Part shown: in pieces, positions 22,257 to 31,875 of the stretch
How positions within the stretch are numbered: the stretch's first letter is position 1
How the letters are laid out: the number at the start of each line of letters is the position of its first letter
Made by a program: the position numbers and the translations under genes
From: Nemopilema nomurai
Taxonomy: Eukaryota > Cnidaria > Scyphozoa > Rhizostomeae > Rhizostomatidae
DNA length: 64,000 nucleotides
Direction of reading: 5' to 3'
Assembly (NCBI GenBank): GCA_003864495.1
Contig: PEDN01001368.1
Location: forward strand, 186,001 to 250,000
The notes under the pieces: model-generated
The model's input: the letters and a program-made list of their open reading frames with translations, nothing else
The model's database searches: none
Told to the model about the DNA's origin: nothing

Positions 22257-23783
22257 TTAATGTCCAGATACGTAGCAAACATTAAGTAAATTGCGAAATT
22301 TTTGAAAAGATACTTTAGGCAGTCCTTTAGTCATAATGTCAGCTACCATTTTGTTGGTTGGACAATACGTCACTGAAATATCCTTTGACTCAATCTTTTC
22401 CCGGATGAAATGGTATGTAACATCAATGTGCTTCGTTCTGCTATGAAACTTTGGGTTCTTAGAGAGTTCAATTGCTCCTTGGTTATCTTCCAATATACTT
22501 GTTGGTGAACTGAGATTGTGTCCAAGATCAGATAGTAGGCGACGCAACCATATAGCTTCTTGAGTAGCAAGTGAAAGGGCAACATACTCAGCTTCTGTTG
22601 TAGACTTTGCTACAGTGGCTTGTTTCTTACTGCACCAGCTGACTGTAGAGTTTCCAATTTGGAAAACATATCCTGAAGTTGAATGGCGAGTGTCAGGATC
22701 TCCAGCCCAATCCGCATCAGAGAATCCAAATATCTCAAGGTCTTCTCCAACTGCAGAGAGCTTTAAACCAAAATTTATGGTTCCCTTCAAATATCGTAAA
22801 ATGCGTTTTATTCCCATCCAGTGGTCTTTACTTGGTTTAGACATGAATCTGGATAAAATGCTGACTGCAATAGCAATATCTGGTCTTGTAGCAGTAGATA
22901 AGTATGTCAAGCATCCAATAGCCTGTTGGTATAAAGATGGATTAAAGGGCTCATCATCTTCAGAAATTCTTTCAAATCTTTTCCCAGGCTCTATTGGGGT
23001 TGATACAGGTTTACAATCCTCCATCTTGAATCTCTTTAGAACATCATCTGTGTATCTTGGCTGGCTGACAAACGTAGTCTGGTTTCTCATGTCTCTTGTG
23101 ATAGACATCCCTAGAATGTAGTGAACTTCACCTTGATCAACAATTTCAAATCTTTGACATAATAACTCTTTCTCTGACTTTAGGAAATTGGTATCATTCG
23201 ATATACACAGTATATCATCCACATAGATAGCTAGGATACAAAGGTTGACTTTTCCATCTGTGGTTTCAACTTGCTTGATGTAGATACAGTTATCTGCTGT
23301 GTTCTTCTTGTATCCAGAGGAGATCAGGAAGCTGTCAAGAGTATTGTTCCAACAGCGGGCAGACTGTTTCAGGCCATAAATACTACGTTTCAGCTTGCAA
23401 ACATGATTTGGTTTGCTTTGATCAACGAAACCTTCAGGCTGAGACATATAAATGTCACAGTCAATTGTGCCATTTAAAAAGGCAGTCTTGACATCCATTT
23501 GATGCACTTCAAAGTTGTAAGCGTTGGCAAGAGTTAGCAATGTTCTTATTGCTGAATACTTTGCGACTGGTGCAAACACTTCTTCGTAGTCAATGCCATG
23601 GGTTTGTGAATAGCCTTGAGCTACAAGTCGGGCTTTAAATTTATCTAAACTTCCATCTTCATTTCTTTTCACTTTTAAAACCCATTTTGAACCTAGAACT
23701 TTCTGGTTTGCAGGTGGTGGAACCAGATTCCAGGTATCATTTTGATCAATGAATTGTATTCTGAATTCATTGCATCTTTCCAT
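22257..23783 (-). CDS. Copia reverse transcriptase and RNase H
   Basis: A 508-codon frame. Visible motifs: SKWVLKVKRNEDG near residue 32, KARLVAQGYSQ, the first catalytic Asp in MDVKTAFLNG (D97), IYGLKQSAR, YVDD at 187-190, then RNase H with FSDADWAGD and KSTTEAEYVAL, the copia connection HSRTKHIDVTYHFIREK, and a short tail after ADIMTKGLP. This copies the RNA genome into DNA in the virus-like particle. It should be the C-terminal part of one polyprotein; a one-base offset in an A run near 23735 separates it from the integrase frame, so the first residues of this frame are not native. All catalytic Asp residues are present. Confidence 0.95.
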   Translation of the reverse strand: MERCNEFRIQFIDQNDTWNLVPPPANQKVLGSKWVLKVKRNEDGSLDKFKARLVAQGYSQTHGIDYEEVFAPVAKYSAIRTLLTLANAYNFEVHQMDVKTAFLNGTIDCDIYMSQPEGFVDQSKPNHVCKLKRSIYGLKQSARCWNNTLDSFLISSGYKKNTADNCIYIKQVETTDGKVNLCILAIYVDDILCISNDTNFLKSEKELLCQRFEIVDQGEVHYILGMSITRDMRNQTTFVSQPRYTDDVLKRFKMEDCKPVSTPIEPGKRFERISEDDEPFNPSLYQQAIGCLTYLSTATRPDIAIAVSILSRFMSKPSKDHWMGIKRILRYLKGTINFGLKLSAVGEDLEIFGFSDADWAGDPDTRHSTSGYVFQIGNSTVSWCSKKQATVAKSTTEAEYVALSLATQEAIWLRRLLSDLGHNLSSPTSILEDNQGAIELSKNPKFHSRTKHIDVTYHFIREKIESKDISVTYCPTNKMVADIMTKGLPKVSFQKFRNLLNVCYVSGH

Positions 23784-24919
23784 TGAGTTGAATGTTCACT
23801 GTTCAATGCCTCTTCTATTGTTCTTGGCTCATTATTTTCCCTCACAATTGGATCTGTCATAAGGCATTCATCAGTGCGAAATCTTGCAGGAACCTTTGTC
23901 TGTCTTTTAGGTTCCAGATTCCTAACTTGCTCCATAAAATGTTCCTCATACGTTGCTCCCACTGGTTGTGCATTTCTTGCAAGTTCCTCAGCTAGTTCAT
24001 GCTGATCTTCAGTAGTAGGTTCAGTAGTATCATCTGCGACTTCATCATCATCTTCAACATTGTTGAATTCATGAAAAACAATTTCTTTGTCTTGTTTTGA
24101 TTCATTGAAGTCATGGAATTTATCTTCAAAAAATAATACATTCCGGCTCCTCATAAAACGCTTAGAGTTCAAATCAATTAGTTTGTAGCCTTTCGTTCCT
24201 TCTGGGTATCCGACAAAAATTGCCTGTAGAGCCTTCTGATCAAGTTTACGCCGCTGACTTTCAGGAACATGCACAAAAGTTAAGCAGCCAAAGACTCTAA
24301 GATTTGAGACATCTGGTTTCTTTTTGAACCAACATTCGTAAGGTGTTGTCTTCTTCAAAGCTGCAGTTGGACTTCTGTTGTGGAGGTACACTGCTGTACT
24401 CACTGCTTCTGCCCAATATTGTTGTGGCAATTTAGCATGAGATAGCATTGAACGTGCAGCTTCAATAATAGTGCGGTTCAGTCTTTCTGCAACACCGTTT
24501 TGTTCTGGACAGTATGGATTTGTCAGCTCATGAATTATTCCTCTCTCCTTGCAAAATTCAGTAAAGGCCTTTGAAGTATATTCACCTCCATTGTCAGTCC
24601 TAAGTGCTTTCACTTTACATCCTGTCTGATTTGCAACTAAAGTCACAAATTCTTTGAACTTGGTTATAACTTCATCTTTTGATTTGATGAAATATGCAAA
24701 TGCATATCTGGAGCAGTCATCAACGAATGTTAAAATGTATCTGCTTCCCCCAAGTGATTCAACATTCATTGGTCCACAGACATCACTGTGAATTGTTTCC
24801 AATAGTTCTGTTGCTCTATGTGCACTCTTCTTTGGAAAAGGAATTCTTGACATTTTTCCTAATGCACATGCTTCACACTGACCATCAAACATTGTATCAG
24901 AATGTTCAAGTCCTTCCAC
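23693..24919 (-). CDS. Copia integrase
   Basis: A 408-codon frame holding the rve integrase core: ETIHSDVCGPMN (first Asp), ALRTDNGGEYTS (second Asp) and CPEQNGVAERLNRTI (Glu), followed by the usual copia stretch PYECWFKKKPDVSNLRVFGC and GYPEGTKGYKL. It inserts the cDNA into host DNA. The Zn-binding HHCC start lies in the previous frame (HCRYGHLN) and continues here in CEACALGK. It joins neighbours only across the two 1-base shifts. Confidence 0.95.
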   Translation of the reverse strand: MEGLEHSDTMFDGQCEACALGKMSRIPFPKKSAHRATELLETIHSDVCGPMNVESLGGSRYILTFVDDCSRYAFAYFIKSKDEVITKFKEFVTLVANQTGCKVKALRTDNGGEYTSKAFTEFCKERGIIHELTNPYCPEQNGVAERLNRTIIEAARSMLSHAKLPQQYWAEAVSTAVYLHNRSPTAALKKTTPYECWFKKKPDVSNLRVFGCLTFVHVPESQRRKLDQKALQAIFVGYPEGTKGYKLIDLNSKRFMRSRNVLFFEDKFHDFNESKQDKEIVFHEFNNVEDDDEVADDTTEPTTEDQHELAEELARNAQPVGATYEEHFMEQVRNLEPKRQTKVPARFRTDECLMTDPIVRENNEPRTIEEALNSEHSTQWKDAMNSEYNSLIKMIPGIWFHHLQTRKF

Positions 24920-26382
24920 AAGCTGTTATTTATCAATTGATTCAAGTATACATGGTTCAAATGTCCATATCTGCAGTGCCATCTTCTCATTGTTCCTTTA
25001 TTGGGCACATCTGTAAGACTCGCAAATTCTGGAGAATTCACACGATAGAGCTTTCTATCAATAATATAGCCTAAAGTGAGCTTCAGGCCATCTTTCAACA
25101 CAGTACATTTATCCTTGTCAAATGTAACTGTGGCACCCATCTGTGCCATTGCAGGCACTGAAATCAAATTCTTAGCCAATTCTGGAACATATAGAGTGTT
25201 ATGTAATACTAGCACTGCTGAATTATCTCCATCACAACAGGTAAGTTTTACTTTACCCTCGCCATATGCAAAAATAACTGTGTCATCGCCAAGATGTATT
25301 TCCATTGGTTTCTTATAACCAATAAAATCAAGTAAAATGCCTTTCTCATATGTCATGTGTTTGGATGCAGCACTATCAATATACCATCCATCAGATTGCT
25401 CACCTTTTGTAGAAGAAATAAGTCCCATCTCTTGAAAATCGATTGACTGGATCACTTTGGCATTATTTGCAGCCTCTTGTGGGTGCTTCTCTTCCACAAT
25501 ATGTGAATATGCTGTTTTTCTTTTATTCATGGGACAATTCTTGACAATATGTCCGAATTCCTGGCATTTGAAACATCTAGGCCCTTTCAAGTCCTCGTGA
25601 CGGCCATGTTGATTTCGCTGTTGTTGTCGTGGCTCACGTGGTCCTCCTCTTCGCGAGTGAGAATCACCTCGAAATATAGCACCATTTCCACGAGAATATC
25701 TTTCACGGTTGGAAAGAAACAAAGCATCGTTCCCAGAATTATTTTGCTTCTCATTCTTATCCTTACGCTTCATAAATTCCTCAATAAGCGATCCTTTGAT
25801 ATTGTCCCAGTCGAGATCCTCAATATTTCTTGCGTTAAGACTTGAGATAAAATTTTCGTATGAATCTGGAAGGCTTCCGAGGACAACAGTGGCAAATTTT
25901 CTTGGTGAAATGTCCTCCTTTAATTCTCGTAATTGCTCAGCCAAGGACGTCATGTACGTAAGGTGTTCCATTAAATCTTCGCCTTCTTTCATACTTGCGG
26001 CATAAAATTTCCGATTTAGACGAACGACCTGCGCAACTGAAATAAATTCAAATTGCTGCTGTAAAGTGTTCCATGCAATGCTCGGGCTCGTTGTGGACAT
26101 AATATGTACCTGCAGATTTTTAGAAACACTTAAAGCAATCAAGGAATATGCTTTGTCCGATCGAAGTCGGAAAGCATTCCTTACGGCAACAGACTCATCA
26201 CTTCCCGGAGTTTCCTCTGTGCCCAGGGCAAAGCCCCATAATCCACGTTCCATCAACACAAGTTTCATGTTATATTTCCAGCTTTGATAGTTTGTACCGT
26301 TAAGAGGTTCAATTTTCGTAATTTCGGCCATCTTTCCTTGATTCTTGACACGACCACGTTCCTTCTCGACAAAATATTCCAA
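24859..26382 (-). CDS. Copia gag, protease and start of integrase
   Basis: A 507-codon frame. The likely native start is Met18 (MAEITKIEPLNGTNYQSW), because the copia gag signature begins there. Gag core (about 20-205) is followed by the CCHC zinc knuckle CFKCQEFGHIVKNC (270-283), the protease triad DSA in WYIDSAASKHM (336-338) and the pre-integrase motif HCRYGHLN. Gag forms the particle and the aspartic protease cuts the polyprotein. Copia proteases usually read DSG or DSGA; DSA is a minor variant. The frame is lost by one base near 24930. Confidence 0.94.
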   Translation of the reverse strand: MEYFVEKERGRVKNQGKMAEITKIEPLNGTNYQSWKYNMKLVLMERGLWGFALGTEETPGSDESVAVRNAFRLRSDKAYSLIALSVSKNLQVHIMSTTSPSIAWNTLQQQFEFISVAQVVRLNRKFYAASMKEGEDLMEHLTYMTSLAEQLRELKEDISPRKFATVVLGSLPDSYENFISSLNARNIEDLDWDNIKGSLIEEFMKRKDKNEKQNNSGNDALFLSNRERYSRGNGAIFRGDSHSRRGGPREPRQQQRNQHGRHEDLKGPRCFKCQEFGHIVKNCPMNKRKTAYSHIVEEKHPQEAANNAKVIQSIDFQEMGLISSTKGEQSDGWYIDSAASKHMTYEKGILLDFIGYKKPMEIHLGDDTVIFAYGEGKVKLTCCDGDNSAVLVLHNTLYVPELAKNLISVPAMAQMGATVTFDKDKCTVLKDGLKLTLGYIIDRKLYRVNSPEFASLTDVPNKGTMRRWHCRYGHLNHVYLNQLINNSLWKDLNILIQCLMVSVKHVH

Positions 26383-26474
26383 AGTTTACCCACGTCGAAG
26401 AGACAAACGATCGTCACATATCTACCGCCGATTTACACCGTTATTCCAGCAAATAACTAGGCCGAGAAGCGCTC

Positions 26475-26489
26475 CCTGGGCCCATAACC
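26475..26489 (-). promoter_or_regulatory. Copia primer-binding site (initiator Met tRNA, anticodon-arm type)
   Basis: On the + strand CCTGGGCCCATAACC touches the 5' LTR. CTGGGCCCATAACC is the anticodon arm and loop sequence of animal initiator tRNA-Met, so the sense strand is complementary to an internal part of that tRNA, as in Drosophila copia, which primes from a tRNA half. Confidence 0.85.
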
Positions 26490-26681
26490 TGTTAAATTTA
26501 TCCTAAGCTGTGACCAGGCACAAATATGAACAAAACCAGGCCTAATACGACGGCTAACATATACGAGAACAAAACAGCGCGGTAAGCAAGTTATATAAGA
26601 GTCCATTGTCCAATAAGCTTTAACACAACGCAACACGTGACTACAGCAAGCATAAGATGATAATAATCATATATTCTAATA
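26490..26681 (-). repeat. Copia 5' LTR
   Basis: 192 bp, indistinguishable from the 3' LTR. It should carry the element's promoter. It ends 248 bp upstream of the ATG of the CYREN-like gene, which is transcribed in the opposite direction. Confidence 0.96.
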
Positions 26682-26929
26682 AATGAAACGTTTTTTCAAA
26701 ATGTAGCAAAGAGCTTGCTAAGTAATATAGACTGGTAGCTCAAGAAAGTTAATGTTTTGATTGCGTAATGTGCTTCTTTTTTTCGAATTCTTTCTTGTAG
26801 CATTCACTATCTTCTCTTGTTTTGCTTAAAAGTATTTTCAATGCCATTTGGTAGGTGAAAACTAACCATGAAACTGGTCTCCTTCTTTGATTTTATCCCT
26901 GGGTGTTACCAAGATTAAAATCAACTGAA

Positions 26930-29884
26930 ATGGTAAGCTACTTTACAGCTGGATATATTATTCTGCTTTAATTTTACTGGGGTTTCTCACTCCTTGATTA
27001 GTTTGTTCATTCTCTAAATGGTTCCCTACATCCAACTTAGATTATTTCTATGTAGTATTAGATTTTCTTGTATTAATTTGCAGTGTTTGTATCTTGTTCA
27101 TGTAGTACTAAATTGTGCATAGGGAATTTGAAATGAACTGAACTGAGCTAGTCTTTGCAAGCTATCTATTCAAGCCTTGTGTTTGTTTGTTAGCCTACTC
27201 TAGGAGCAAAAGCAATAACTATATAAATCATATGTGAAAGTTACAGACAGTTAAATCTGATGATAACTTTTCAATATTAACTAACTTCTTTTAAAATTTG
27301 TTGTAGGATTCTCCTGCAAATAACTTGGAAGCAACCTGTAGAAAGCGCAGCCTTCCTTCCTGGATGAATAAGCAGGTGATAGCCATTTTGAATTTGAAAG
27401 TTCAGTCACTCTTAAATTTGAGCTACCTTTTATTGTAATACAGATAATCATTTGAGAAAGAAATGGCAGGGATCTGAGCAAAATTAACAAGTTCTATAAT
27501 TAAAACTTGTGTTTTTGCAGGAGCTAGTTCAAAATTGGGTTTTGAAATTCAGGGTGGCAAAGTAAAGTAATAGTTTTTTGTCATCATAGACTCATAACAT
27601 TTCAGGAAAGTCAGAGAAGCTAAGTGGCAAACAAAGAACCAAAGCTAAGGACAGGTAGCCAAGTTGTTTTCTTTTTTTATACTTGGAAAGGAAAATCTTC
27701 TGTAATATCTGCTCATGAACGTTTTTGTTTCACATGCCTTCCCACCACAATTTTTGCAAGCTGGAACTTTTCCACTGAAGTTACTCATCTTTGTATAGTT
27801 CAGATTTAGAGGGGTGACTTAAAGTTCTATCTTCTTCTACCCAACCTTGTATTGGTGTCAAAAAGGGTGATGCTCTTTTTGATATTACTGGTGCATTTTT
27901 GATTGTTGTTGCAAGATGCCTGTACCTGGCAAGTTTGGGGGTGTTGCCACTTCCTGATTGGTGGCTAAGAAAGCACATTCTTGTAAGGATCCCAAGCCTC
28001 TTTGCTTGATTGAAAGGATACCACAGAAAGTCTCAGCCTTAGAGCATTTGCTCCTGGCAATGCTAGTCAACACAGCTTTCTCTGGTACTGAACATTATGT
28101 TAGCCACTAGATCTTTTCCATGAGCTCTACTATAATGTTCATGCTTGTCCCATTTCATTCTGCTTCCCAATGTGACAAAATCTACTAAAGGTGTTTTCTG
28201 TATAATACTCAGCTTTAGGCTTGGCAACTAGGAATGCCCCCACCTAGCTAGCATAATAGAGTACCCAAATGCTTTCAAAAAATTTCCCATGATTCAAGAG
28301 TCTACTTCAATCTTGAGAGGCTAAAAGTTAAATTTCAGGAAAGGCAAAACAAATCAATGCCCTACTAATAACAGAAAGTAATACCTAGAGTTAAATTCAT
28401 TCAAGAGTTTGATCTGGTTAAGAGTTCAAATGTTCTTTTGAAGAATTGAATTTTTTTCTTTGGTTGTTCTTTCAATCAGAACTCCATATATCTGACCTTG
28501 CTCCAGTTTTTTACTGTTTTTAAAAGTAGCAAAAATCAAAGCATCTTATGCAAGTGCATCTTGAGTTCCTGCTAAAAACATAATTGATCAACCAAAAACA
28601 TATGATGTTGTCTTTTCAAGGTTTCGTCTGTGATTATATTGTGCTCAGCCTCGAGATTCATGTCACATTGTACGGTGCTGGACGTCTTCTCGATGAGTTG
28701 CTTCACAAAGTCCATACTTTTTCTTTATTCCACCTGCTTTGTAAAACGCATCATATTTTTTCCCTAGAATAGCATCATCTTTTCTCTTTTTTGTTTCGTA
28801 TGTTGACTCTTCGTGCTACTTTGTGCCTTACAAAACTTACCTACCAGTCTTCTACATTTGCACTTGCCCTGCCTTTCCAGTTTTTTGTTTTTCCCTTTGA
28901 ATATCAACACATAGTGCCTTTAAAAGATGTAGCTTTATTCTTTAGTATTTTTACAATAAGAATTCTTCTAGGAACTGCAGAAAAGGCTCGACCATTGAGA
29001 GAACAATATATCTAATGACACCAGGAGAACTCCTATCAACGGCAAATGAAATTGTAGGACAGGTAGCGATTTTGTGCAGATTTTCGATATACTTTCAGTG
29101 ATGCATGCTCAAATTATTAATGGATTGAATGCACCAGTTGTTCATCAAGACTCAGAAACATTCCATCTCTATCATAATGTAAAACAGTGGGATTGTCAAG
29201 AAGATGTTTATTAAAAGAAAGTTTTTCAAAGCTTCATTCTGATTTCAAAGTAAGCTCAAGGAGCAAAAATCTTATTCAGTTGATAATGAAACTTAGGCTA
29301 CTAAAGGCTTTAGGTGATAACGAAACTTTAGTTAATTAATGCTTTAGGTGCTAATGCATTTGTTACTTTAATTACAGTTTGGTTACAACCAACTATCCTA
29401 TAGGTAGTGAAGATAATTAGCTAGAATTCTATTTTTCTGACGAGGCAATAATTCTTTTGTATATTTGCAACGAGGATATTCGCTAAATTTTGTTGGATTA
29501 GTTCGTAGATTGATTGAATAAATAAAACTTCTCTATCTATAACCACCTCGTGAAATATTCCTGGGATTAAGTACCTTTGTACAACTAACTGTGTAAAAAT
29601 TATTTCTAAATTAGAGTGGTTTTGCCATTTTAAAAAAAACTGTTACTTCAAGTAACTGTTTTGTGCGGTTAGAGGTGCATCATGATTATGGCGATGGTTG
29701 TAACTCTCGGAATGACTACGGTGAATTGTTTCCGTTGATACTTTTATTGTTTTGGAAATTGCTGTTATAAAAATCTGTTTTCCAGAGAAAAGTGACTGGT
29801 AGTGGCGAATCAGTGGTGAACCCGGGAGAGAACGAAGAAAGCCGTCACATTCGTCCTGGTCCAAATTGTTTTAACAGAAGTTGA
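26930..29884 (+). CDS. CYREN: CYREN/MRI-like small protein with Ku-binding motif
   Basis: Proposed exons: 26930-26932 (the ATG alone, before GTAAGC), 27307-27375, 27611-27654, 28972-29062 and, less surely, 29786-29884, giving 101 residues. Residues 13-21 read RKRSLPSWM, matching the Ku-binding motif shared by CYREN, APLF and WRN (basic residues, then LPxWM/L). A later exon reads ERTIYLMTPGELLSTA, which parallels the RTVYCMNEAEIVDVA segment of vertebrate CYREN. CYREN binds Ku70/80 and tunes non-homologous end joining. The third exon's acceptor is unclear: a better AG at 27604-27605 gives the wrong phase, while AAAG at 27607-27610 keeps it. The vertebrate C-terminal phenylalanine motif is not seen; the last exon may be wrong or elsewhere. 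Frame could also read on past 29062 to a stop near 29099. Confidence 0.68.
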
Positions 29885-30587
29885 CACGACCGCATACCAG
29901 TCAACGCTATTCCGGGCAATACTACTCCGGATAACGCTGTTCCGGGCATTTGTCAAGCAGCCTTGACACAGATGAATGTCTTCACGTAGAGAAGATGAAG
30001 CAGATTTATTTGGCTTCTATTATATGTAATGTTTACATGTAGGTAAGAAATACTGCTAATAATGAAAGCTAGATCTCTTTTTAAGGAATCGACTCTTATT
30101 GGGAGTAGGGTTGGACGTGTTGAACGGGTGTTGACCGTCTACCGCCTGGCAGCAATTTAAGAAGTAAACTGCGAGTAAGACAGTATAGAGAGAGAGAGAA
30201 CCTTGCTGTGTGTTTTCTTTTGCATACCAACCATTTTGCTTACACGGTTTCGACGAGAACATCAACCAAACGTGAATACATGGATGTTAGAAATGTATAT
30301 ACATATATATATGTATGGCCAGACGTGTTTATACATCTACTGAATGCGGTTGTGCTTTCTAACAGTGATTAGGCTCGAACAAGTTGTGTCACTCAAACTT
30401 TGTTTTTGTAGATACTGAGGAATCTAATTTGGTTATTGTACATACTGAAGAGTGTAAATCTGTAGGATTCATTAATCTTTTCATTCATCTTTGACTGGCA
30501 TGAAATTACAAGCAATACTGGCCTTGGTTTTTCTATTGTAGTTATCCTCCCATCCGGGCTGACGTCCTAGATCTTGTTTCTCGCTAC
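29885..30587. other. Intergenic DNA with a short TA-rich tract
   Basis: GTATATACATATATATATGTAT lies near 30294-30315 and is partly self-complementary. Positions 30545-30620 carry the segment shared with 6468-6545. No gene recognised. Confidence 0.5.
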
Positions 30588-31010
30588 CTATGGCTCTTTC
30601 TCGCAAATGAACGTCAGAATTTCAATCAGCATCCTAAAATTAGAAGACAGATGTATTTCATCGATTTTCAAAGACAGATGAAGACAGATGTATTTTGAAC
30701 CAAGGTGATCGGTAATTGCAATACAGACATTCACCAAAACCTTTGAAACTGTGGACTGGTGAAAGGTATTTCCTGTCATCCAAAGGAAACCAGTGTCTTT
30801 CAAAAAGTAACGTACAGTTGCTACCTTCTTCTCCAATGTTAACTACGATAATTTAGAGAATTACCTTTAGGTGAAATGTATGGTCTTAATTCAGTATAAA
30901 ACTCAAGAAATTCAGATTTATTCATGCGGAAATTTTTTTCCACACCTCTTCAGGGGACATTCCAGAGATCAAATTCGCCCACCACATGTCAGACCTTTCT
31001 TGCTTAACCC
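30588..31010 (-). pseudogene. PIF/Harbinger transposase N-terminal remnant
   Basis: Minus-strand pieces in order: MWWANLISGMSPEEVW (about 31000-30950), FRMNKSEFLEFYTELRPYI (about 30935-30880), then MEKKVATVRYFLKDTG, NTFHQSTVSKVLVNVC and ITDHLGSKYICL (30836-30660). WW-N-FRM-K--F, EKKVA--RYFL and HQSTVSK are standard for Harbinger (HARBI1-type) transposases before the DDE domain. Stops and a one-base shift in an A run (about 30940) break it, and the catalytic domain is missing. Confidence 0.8.
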
Positions 31011-31875
31011 AAACTGGACAAGATTTTAATGACCAATCGTCTCATTTTCATTGCCTTTCATTTGTTTAATACCAAACTTCTTTTCAGTCCGTAATAAGAT
31101 GCAAGCGTGTCGTTTACACTTTTCCTAGACAAACTGTAGCAATAAATCAAGTGTTAACGATAAGCGTTTTTTATTTCCTCCACGCTGATGCCGCGCCATT
31201 TTACTTCTAAATTTCCCGCCTACTCACATATAAAGCGCAGAACTGTAATGCGCAGACAAATATTCCATCTTGGTAAACGAGCCAGCCCGCTTCCATATAA
31301 TCGGGCCCTAACTAAACCATCGACCGCATTGCCTAACCTTTGTTTTCACGACTGATTCTAGAACTATATGGCATAACAAATAATAAAGACCCTTAAAAAT
31401 GTTCAAAAATTCACCGAAATAACGTGATCGATGACGTCAAAGAAGTTATTTTGAGAAGACTACAAATCACTCTAACTTCTCAAGTACAGGTCCGAATTTC
31501 AAGTACAGATTCGGGCTGCTTACATGAAAGAGAGCTTTCCGTTGGTCTTTTTTCGATCATGGTCGATCATCACTTCGGTCTCGTTTTCAATCTCAGAGCG
31601 TTGACAACAGTTTGAAGAGGCGGGAAAACAAACGATTTTAGTCTTCGTGCAGAGTGCATTAAAAATTCAGGAGCGATTAAATGGGCCTTTGTTTTCAATT
31701 GGGATGTTGACGTGTTATTCTTACCAACGGGGTTCATCAGAAGGTAAAGAGTTATTGTAAATGCCTTCATCTGCATGAAACGGGTCTCATAGAATGAAGG
31801 GAAAACCACCAACTTTGTTGTGGTACAATGGTAGAGCGAGTATTGGAACAAGCATAGTCTTCTATTTTGTTTTGA
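31011..31875. other. Upstream region of the MAP9 homologue
   Basis: No coding content recognised. It should hold the MAP9 promoter, but I see no clear TATA or initiator element to call. Confidence 0.45.

Larger units (their letters stand above)
22035..26681 (-). mobile_element. Complete Ty1/copia LTR retrotransposon, 4647 bp, very young
   Basis: Two 192-bp LTRs (22035-22226 and 26490-26681) appear identical by eye and are flanked by a 5-bp duplication AATGA (22030-22034, 26682-26686). Between them, on the minus strand, lie gag, protease, integrase, reverse transcriptase and RNase H in copia order. A primer site abuts the 5' LTR (26475-26489) and a purine tract abuts the 3' LTR (22227-22240). 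The coding region is broken by two 1-base shifts (near 24930 and 23735). The LTR ends read TATT...AACA on the sense strand rather than the usual TG...CA. Identical LTRs imply recent insertion. Confidence 0.97.

Noticed and set aside
22370..26287. Plus-strand frames across the copia element
   Set aside because: Antisense shadows of gag-pol.
27520..27570. Possible extra CYREN exon (ELVQNWVLKFR)
   Set aside because: It has a good acceptor, but its phase and donor do not connect to the next exon.
31424..31615. Frame starting DDVKEVIL as a possible CYREN C-terminal exon
   Set aside because: No acceptor in the right phase, and the C-terminal aromatic motif is absent.
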